A stretch of 64,000 bases of DNA from Metarhizium brunneum (taxonomy: Eukaryota; Ascomycota; Sordariomycetes; Hypocreales; Clavicipitaceae), in the NCBI RefSeq assembly GCF_013426205.1, contig NC_089426.1, positions 124,001-188,000 of the forward strand, read 5' to 3'. The notes under the pieces were generated by a model. That model made no database searches and was not told where the DNA came from. It worked only from the letters and a program-made list of their open reading frames with translations. Both the position numbers and the translations under genes were made by a program. Within the stretch, counting starts at the first letter, position 1. The number at the start of each line of letters is the position of its first letter. Positions 56,836 through 64,000 of this stretch are shown here, one piece after another.

Positions 56836-59800
56836 ATGAAACTGCGTGTCGCAAATTTCCTCCTCTTTGGGGACCAGACCGTAGAGAAGCTCCCAGCCAT
56901 TCGGCACCTGGTGAGCCATGGCTCATCCTCACCACTCGTCCAGAGATTCCTGCGCGAAGTGTGCGATGCTGTACAGCTTCAGGTCAGCAAGCTGCCTCAG
57001 CACTCGGAGCAGCGCAGCAACATTGGGAATTTCGACAGTATCCTTCGACTAGCCGAGAATAATGCCCGGCTGGAGGAGCCCAACGAGATTATTGCCACCG
57101 TCTTGATGAATATCGCACGTCTGGGAGAGCTCATTCTGTACGCTGGCGAAACAATCCCATGCCATTTGCTATCATTCCGTGTCGGCTGACCACGTCCAAA
57201 CTAGATATGCAGAGCAAGACCCTACTGTTCTCGCCTCCAAAGGCAACCGCAACTGTATTCTGGGATTCTGCACCGGCGAGGTGGCCGCTGCTGTGGCCGC
57301 CGTCGCGCAGGACACCAACGAACTCGTTGAGCTGGGAGTTGAGGTGACACACATCATCTTTCGCATGGCCCGCGAACTCAATCGCCGGTCTCTCATGGTT
57401 GACCGTACCAACGGCCCCTGGGCCAGGACAATACTGGGCATTTCAGTCGATCGCGTCCGGGAAATCCTACAAGACTTCCACGAGAACCAGGTCAGTCATG
57501 CAAGTCCCAAATTCCCACCCGCCGCGTGATTCAGCGTTTGCTTATAGTATTGGTTCTCACAGTCTATTCCTCGCGCGCGACAAGTCTGCATTGGCTTCGT
57601 CTCAGATGGCTGGTTGACACTCTTTGGCCCGCCCACAACTCTGCAACGGCTTTTAGAATGGTCGGCAGAGTTGGAAGACGCTCCGCAAATCGACACGGAC
57701 GCCCGCGGAGGCGTGCACATGGAGACGCTGCCAGAAGTTGACCCGGATCGGATTCTTGGCTCATCGCCATGGCTGGACCGGGCCCCCGTGCACACGGCCA
57801 CCATAATCTCTCCCTACACGTGCAAACCGCGGCAGCAGAAGACGTTGAGGGGGCTTCTGGAGGAAATCATTGCAGATGTCGGGCAGAGGACGTTGAATTT
57901 GGCCACGTCAATGAACGCGGCCCTTGAGCTCGCACAGGCAGACAAGATCCGCCTTGTCATGCCCGGCTACACGAGCCACGACGTCTACTTTCAAAAATTG
58001 CTGCAAAAACGTGGCATAGAGTATTCCGTCATGTCACACGGGGACCATTTGTCGTCAGGTCCCAGCCGACAGGGTTCAGGCCTTGTGGCTGTCGTCGGCA
58101 TGTCTGGGAGGTTCCCAGGGAGCGGCGACATCAACGCATTTTGGGAGGGTCTTTTGGAGGGCAAAAGATATATCCAAGAGGTCAGATTCAGTCCATGCAG
58201 CCCCTCTTACCCCTATTTTAGTATATCGCAGGGTCACTCACTCATGACAGATTCCAAATACACGGTTTGACCTGGAGCAATGGTACGATGCCACGGGAAA
58301 ACAAAAGAACTCTACCCTGGCGCGGACAGGAGCCTTCCTCGACAAGCCGGGCATGTTCGACAACCGCCTATTCGACATGTCGCCCAGGGAGGCCATGCAG
58401 ACAGACGTCCAGCACCGGCTGCTCATGACAACCAGCTACGAGGCACTGGAGATGTCGGGCTACTATCCCGACGGCACGCTTTCGACAAACAAGGACCGCG
58501 TCGCCTCCTTCTTTGGCCAGACGTCTGATGACTGGAGAGAGGTGGTGGTCCACCAAGGGGTAGACATCTACTTCGCCACGGGAAGCTGCCGCGCTTTCGG
58601 ACCAGGCAGACTGCATCACCACTTCAAATGGGGAGGTCCGTCTTATAGCGTCGACTCGGCCTGCTCTTCCAGCATCGCAGCCGTCGGTTTAGCGTGCTCG
58701 GCGCTCCTCGGCCGCGAATGCGACATGGCTGTGGCTGGTGGAGGATCCCTCCTCCTCTCCCCATCACCCTTCTCGGGGCTAAGCCGTGGCGGTTTCCTGT
58801 CCGCTCATGGAGGGTGCCAGACGTTCCACGACAATGCCGACGGTTACGTCCGTGGAGAGGGAGTTGGCGTGGTCGTTCTCAAACGGTTGGAGGACGCGCT
58901 GGACGACCAAGACAACATCCTCGGCGTCGTCCGGGGATCCGGACGCAACTACAGCAGTGATGCTTCTTCCATGATGCATCCCTCGGCAAATGCCCAGAAA
59001 AAGCTGTACTGCGATGTGCTGGAGCAAAGCGGTGTAGACGCCAACAGCATCTCGTACGTGGAGATGCATGGAACCGGGACACAGGCCGGAGACTTTATGG
59101 AAATGTCCTCGGTCTTGTCAACATTTGCAGAAAAGCGAGGCTCGGATAATCCGCTCATTGTTGGGGCCCTGAAGGCAAATATTGGCCACGGGGAAGCTGT
59201 AAGTTTCTGACAAGAGTGTCTTTGGAAAGATTCCTGTGCTCATGCTCTATAGGCGGCCGGCGTTTGCGCTCTTATCAAAACCCTCATGATGCTCCAGTCT
59301 CGACAGATCCCCCCCCAGCCCGATCTTCCTGGACCTATTAACCACCGCTTTCCTGATCTAGCAGCCCGTAATGTATACATCGCGGCCCGCAACATGAGAC
59401 TGGAGGCCAGTCCGGTGGCCAAGGGCACGCTACGCGTGTTTCTCAACAGCTTCGACGCCTCGGTAAGAACGAACCCTCAAGGTCAGTCACGCGTGATGCC
59501 CAGGCTTACACGATGCGTTTTAGGGAGGAAATTCGTGCTTGCTTCTTGAAGAAGCTCCGCCACGGGCCGTCAAGGATGCAGACCCTCGAGGTCACCACGT
59601 CGTGACGCTTTCAGCCCGTTCCCAGAAGTCACTCATTGGCATCAAAGAGAGGTATCTGGCTCATCTGCGCCAACATCCGGGCACCAAACTGGCCGACTTG
59701 GCCTATAGCACAAGCGCTCGACGCATTCATGGGTTATTGCGGTACGCCATTGCCGCATCTTCCATTGACGAGGTCGTGCAATGCCTGGAGACGGATCTCG

Positions 59801-62307
59801 CCCAGGGGAAAACACCACGTCAGCCTCCGGCAACACCGACGGTAGTCTTTACATTTACCGGCCAAGGCGCACACTATGTCGGCATGGGGGCAAACTTGTG
59901 GGAGACGTCTGCCACATTCCGCAATACGCTTCACGACTACCAGACAATGGCCAGTGCTCAAGGCCTCCCCCAGTTCCTGCATCTCATCACAGACAGCAGC
60001 ACACCCGCGCCACAGTCAGGCCCGGATACTGTGCAGGTACAGCTGGCCATGGTAAGCTTAGAACTGGCCCTGGCCAAGCTCTGGCGCTCCTGGGGCATCC
60101 AGCCAGCCATGGTCTTGGGCCACAGCCTGGGCGAATACGCGGCCTTGTGCGTGGCCGGAGTCTTGTCCGTGAGCGACACTCTGTACCTCGTCGCCAAGCG
60201 AGCACAAATCATGGCCGGAGCCCTGACGCCGCACGAATACGGAATGCTGGCTGTGAATCTAAGCGTTGCTGACACGCGGGAAGTGCTCTCGTCTGGCGAG
60301 CATACGTCCTGCGCCGTGGCTTGCATCAACGCGCCCAAGATGACAGTGGTGAGCGGCTTGCGCTCCAAGCTGGACGATCTCCAGGACCAACTCAAGTCGG
60401 ACGGCACCCGGTGCACTCCCCTATCTGTTCCCTACGGCTTCCACTCCAGCCAGCTTGATCCCATCTTGGGCCAGTTCGAAGAGGCCTGCCAGGGGGTGAC
60501 CTTTTCCGCGCCGAATGTCCCGGTCGTTTCCACGCTCTTGGCTACGACAGTCCGGGAAGAAGGAACATTCTCTCCGGAGTATCTGGCACGACAGGCGCGC
60601 GAACCCGTCGACTTTGTCGGGGCATTGGGCGCGGTGCAGGAGCACAAGCTTCCCTCCCTGACCTTCCTCGAGATTGGGCCCGATCCCGTGTGCTCGGGTC
60701 TTGTGAATGCTACGCTAGGTGCCGATGAGGCTGCGTCGCGCTGCGTTGCCTCGATGCATCGCGGAAAGGCCAACTGGGCGTCGATATCGTGCAGCTTGAG
60801 GGATCTCTATACGGCGGGTGCCGCCATTGACTGGCCCGCACATCACCGGGATTTCAAATCATCGGTATCCCTGCTGGACCTCCCAAAGTACTCGTTTGAC
60901 GAGAAGGAATTCTGGGCCTCGTTCCCCGACCGAGACCTTCAGACCATTGGAGAGGTCCAGACCAAGCACAGCCAGCCGCCTGCCATTGTTCCCTCGGTAC
61001 AAGGGTATTGCACGACGACTCTGCAGCGGATCACGAGGGAAACAATCGAGCCCGATGGACTGTCGGTGACTTTTTCATCAGACCTAGCCGACCAGCACCT
61101 ACGTGCAGCAGTGCGAGGGCACGCCGTGGCCGATGTGGAAATTTGCTCCAGCAGTCTGCTCTTGGACATGGCACTCTCCGCGGCCCAATATGCTTACATG
61201 AAGCATTCTCCTGGTCAGAAAATGCCAGTGCCATTGACGGTCCGCAACTGCTATTTCCACCGGGGTGTTGTCTTGACGGACAAGGCCCAGACCGTGGAAG
61301 TCACCGTTACTCTTACATCCTCGGCCAAGACTGCGGATATCCGGTACCACTGCCGCACGCCTGACGAGTATTACGAGGTTGGGGCCTGCCAGGTCGTCTT
61401 GAAGCCAGCGAGCAAACCGGACCAAGCCGGCTTCCTGGTTCGGTCCCGCATGGCTGCTCTCAAGGCGTCCGCAAGTCACCGGCTAGGCAGACGCGCAGTC
61501 TATCGATTATTCGACAACGTTGTGCGCTATTCCGAACAGTACCAGGGGCTAGACAGTGTCCACCTGTCAGAGGACATGCAGGATGCCGTGGCGGAAATCA
61601 ACATGGCACACGTCCCAGCCGCGGGCGGCCATTACCTCCACCACCCGTTCTTGCTCGACTCGATTGTTCATTTGTCGGGGTTCTTGGTGAACAATGGGCT
61701 TCGCTATTCCAGCGAGTGGGCTTGCCTTTCCACCGGCTTTGACGAGTGGCACCTGCTCAAGCCGCTTGATCCCACCACTGTGTACACCAGCTACACCTTC
61801 ATGGAGGACTCTCGGTCGACGAGCAATCTGGTAACGGGCGATGTATACGTCTACGACGGAGAGGAGCTGGTCTCGGTGCTGACGGGGCTGCAGTTCCAAA
61901 AGATGAAGAGGACGGCACTCACCCATCTACTGAGCCCCCCGACAGTCGGTAGCATGGCTGCCAAGCCGAGTACATGTATGCCAACCAAGGCACAAACGGA
62001 GCTGTTGCCGGCTCAAGCCAGAGTGGTCGGCTCGCCGGTTCCCACACCACCGGCTACAGCAAGTGTTGATGACGGCGAGGGGGAGAAGTTCGACTTGGTC
62101 AATACACTCTTCTCCATTATTGCGCGCGAGGTGGGCGTGGAACCAAGCGACTTGGAGGGCGACGTCAACCTGGCGAATTTGGGCATAGACTCCCTCATGG
62201 CCATTACCATAATTTCGGTCATGCAGCAGGAAACAGGTGTCGAGTTGCCGGGGACCTTTTTCCTCGACAATGCCACTACGACGGCAGTGATTGCGGCGGT
62301 AGGGTAG
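56836..62307 (+). CDS. Non-reducing polyketide synthase (SAT-KS-AT-PT-ACP, no TE)
   Basis: Six exons: 56836-57137, 57205-57490, 57563-58180, 58251-59198, 59253-59462, 59524-62307 (5148 nt, 1715 aa). The starter-unit ACP transacylase has its nucleophile in GFCTG (Cys123). The KS starts near 372 (LVAVVGMSGRFPGSGD) with Cys540 in DSACSSS, MHGTGT and NIGHGEA spanning intron 4. The malonyl AT has FTGQGAHYVGMG and GHSLGEYAAL (Ser989). The product template domain carries the catalytic pair His1321 (RGHAVADVEICSSSL) and Asp1500 (HHPFLLDSIVHLSGF). One ACP (LGIDSLMAI, Ser1678) ends the protein only 37 residues later; no TE, reductase or methyltransferase follows. An active SAT implies an ACP-bound starter, probably from HR-PKS 2. 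Release must occur in trans, most simply by the discrete TE at 47 kb. Confidence 0.95.
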
Positions 62308-64000
62308 CTTAGTGTCTAGTCAGAGATGACGATGGCGAAGATGGTCATCTTGCCCGTTAGTGGTGAACTGGAGCTTGAAAGAGGTGCGAGTGTGCTTGGC
62401 CTTTGAAGCTGGCCGAGACTGCCGGGTCAGCGTGGACGGTGAAGTGAGAAGTACTCGACATGGTTGTTTTGTTTAAAGTGTTTTATCGAAAGTTTTGGCT
62501 CTATTTAGTAATGGCATATAGGATAAGGAGTTGTGCAATAGTGTAAAGATGATAGAGTTGTTCCGAACTCGGCCAAGGAAAGCACCTAATATTGAACTAG
62601 ACAGACCTGTTAGGCGTAGTTATTTGATTTATTGCTCGTAGATGAGCAGCCGCCGTGCGTCTTGAAACTCGATATGAAATCTCAGATACTCAAGGTTATT
62701 AATAATAGCAAGTCGGCTCCTGACACGTAGTTGAATTGTACATTGATCCCCACAGCACAAGTTCCCAGGTCTTTTTGGCACATCTTGATATTTCTGTCAA
62801 ATTTCCATCTGATAAATAGCAAGAATTGCCTTTAGACGGGCATCGCAGCATGACACTCGACCATCGACTTATATGCGCCCGTTTATCGCTGTCTTACCTA
62901 AAAGCTAAGGCTATCTAGTAAAGCAATTGTGGACTGTCCGATTTTACCTGTTTATTAGCTAATACTTTGCTATGTAAAGTTTTATTACAGCTTAGGTCTT
63001 TTTACAATTTGGTTAGATAAAACTTGCGAAATTACTCAGGCTTCCAGTAGGTTTTAAATTTAAGAATAATTTCTTTTCACTGATTCTAGTCCCCCTTTAA
63101 AGGTTTCGGGTAAATAAATGTCACGATTTCTCAGCTATAAATCGTATTAAATATTGGACTAGTCCTAGATTGAAGCTTTCTAGCTAGAGAGTTTATGTTC
63201 ATTTTGTAGGCATCGTAGATTATCAATTGAGCCATTCAATGGGGAGTTTATTTGTGTTGAACTTAACAGGTTCAATTGGACCTGTGGCGCGAGGCGTTAT
63301 AAAGCTTTCCCAGTCTTTTTAGTAATGCTCATCAAATGTAATTCTTTCCGTTATCATTGAAGCTGGCTTTTAGCCGCACTTTAATAACAACCTTTAAAAT
63401 ACTTGTTACTTTGTCCCAAAAGTACAATTCACTCGTTGAATTACAACTACTGTGACAAGGGCCTAGCTACACATATTCCGCACGGCGTATTCACCCGATT
63501 AGTTCTTTTTCTTTATTGTCATAGCATTAAATATCTACCAGACATATGCAACGATTCTATTGCCACTCTTAGTCCGGGGGGTGAGACTTTGCCCCTCACA
63601 AACTGCCGAGTTTCAGGTTTAGACTATGAACAGACGACCCACTTGCGCCCGAGGTTGGGAGGGTGGCCATGATCGACGTCGACAGAGGTCCGTTCGTATC
63701 TATGTTGGAATCTCTGTTTCTATTACTAGATGCATGGTAGATTACAATCCTCCCAGCAAGATATCAAACTCAACCGTGCGTCATGTTTTGCGTTACGCCA
63801 ACCGGTTATCATGTATCCCGTATCATTCCCGGAAATTGCCACTATTTGAGTGGGGGGTCATATGATACGATTAATTGACCCAGGTGCCCCTTTGAAACCT
63901 CAACCCTAACCCTTCTCTGGCGTTGTGTCAATTGCATCAACCCATCCTCGAGACCCGACACCACAATCCAGGGTGGGCGTGTCTCGACCGAAAGATGAAG
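62308..64000. other. Right-end AT-rich intergenic region, 1.7 kb
   Basis: No gene was recognised. The block 62460-63560 is strongly AT-rich and gene-empty. A telomere-like CAACCCTAACCC unit lies at about 63901-63912. This marks the right boundary of the visible cluster. Confidence 0.6.

Noticed and set aside
57138..57204. Reading the NR-PKS SAT through the first intron as a short separate protein
   Set aside because: The frame stops at 57187-57189, while splicing at GTACGC...CTAG rejoins the SAT (LILYAEQDP) just before its GFCTG active site.

Overview
This is nuclear DNA of a filamentous ascomycete. The genes carry short GT-AG introns, mostly 43-105 nt and often with CTAAC/CTGAC-like branch sites. 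The protein families are typically fungal: iterative PKSs, Zn2Cys6 regulators, a PLS1/Tsp-type tetraspanin, DUF3112, an M43 protease and a GMC oxidoreductase. Gene content fits Sordariomycetes, probably Hypocreales; the genus is inference only. Exon structures below were read by eye, and every multi-exon gene closes in frame (summed exons divisible by three).

Left part (1-20.9 kb): the 3' 7.4 kb of a highly reducing PKS (HR-PKS 1, cut by the window edge), a Zn2Cys6 regulator, a secreted FAD oxidoreductase, an NmrA-like protein, an MFS transporter and a second Zn2Cys6 regulator. This resembles one secondary-metabolite module.

Middle (20.9-38.2 kb): gene-poor, AT-rich and relic-rich DNA with microsatellites and short telomere-like repeats. 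Intact genes are an M43 metalloprotease, a six-exon GMC oxidoreductase, a four-exon SDR, a tetraspanin and a GT17-like glycosyltransferase. Broken pieces are a kinase without its N-lobe, a probable DUF3723 remnant, a subtilase with an in-frame stop and no catalytic-Asp segment, and an ACP-only PKS scrap.

Right part (38.4-62.3 kb): a second polyketide cluster. It has HR-PKS 2 (2515 aa, eroded methyltransferase domain), a free-standing 'pseudo-ACP + thioesterase' protein divergent from it, an AflR-type Zn2Cys6 regulator, a DUF3112 membrane protein, a salicylate-hydroxylase-like FAD monooxygenase, and a non-reducing PKS (SAT-KS-AT-PT-ACP, 1715 aa) with no thioesterase of its own. The simplest reading (inference): HR-PKS 2 builds a reduced chain, the SAT domain loads it on the NR-PKS, PT cyclises the extended chain, the separate TE releases it, and the monooxygenase hydroxylates or dearomatises the product. 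A GTCCG-Nx-CGGAC inverted repeat occurs twice in the shared HR-PKS 2/TE promoter and once upstream of the NR-PKS, a candidate operator for a cluster Zn2Cys6 regulator.

The most unusual feature is the split release module: an NR-PKS ending at its ACP, plus a discrete TE that still carries an N-terminal ACP-like domain in which the phosphopantetheine Asp-Ser is Asn-Gln.
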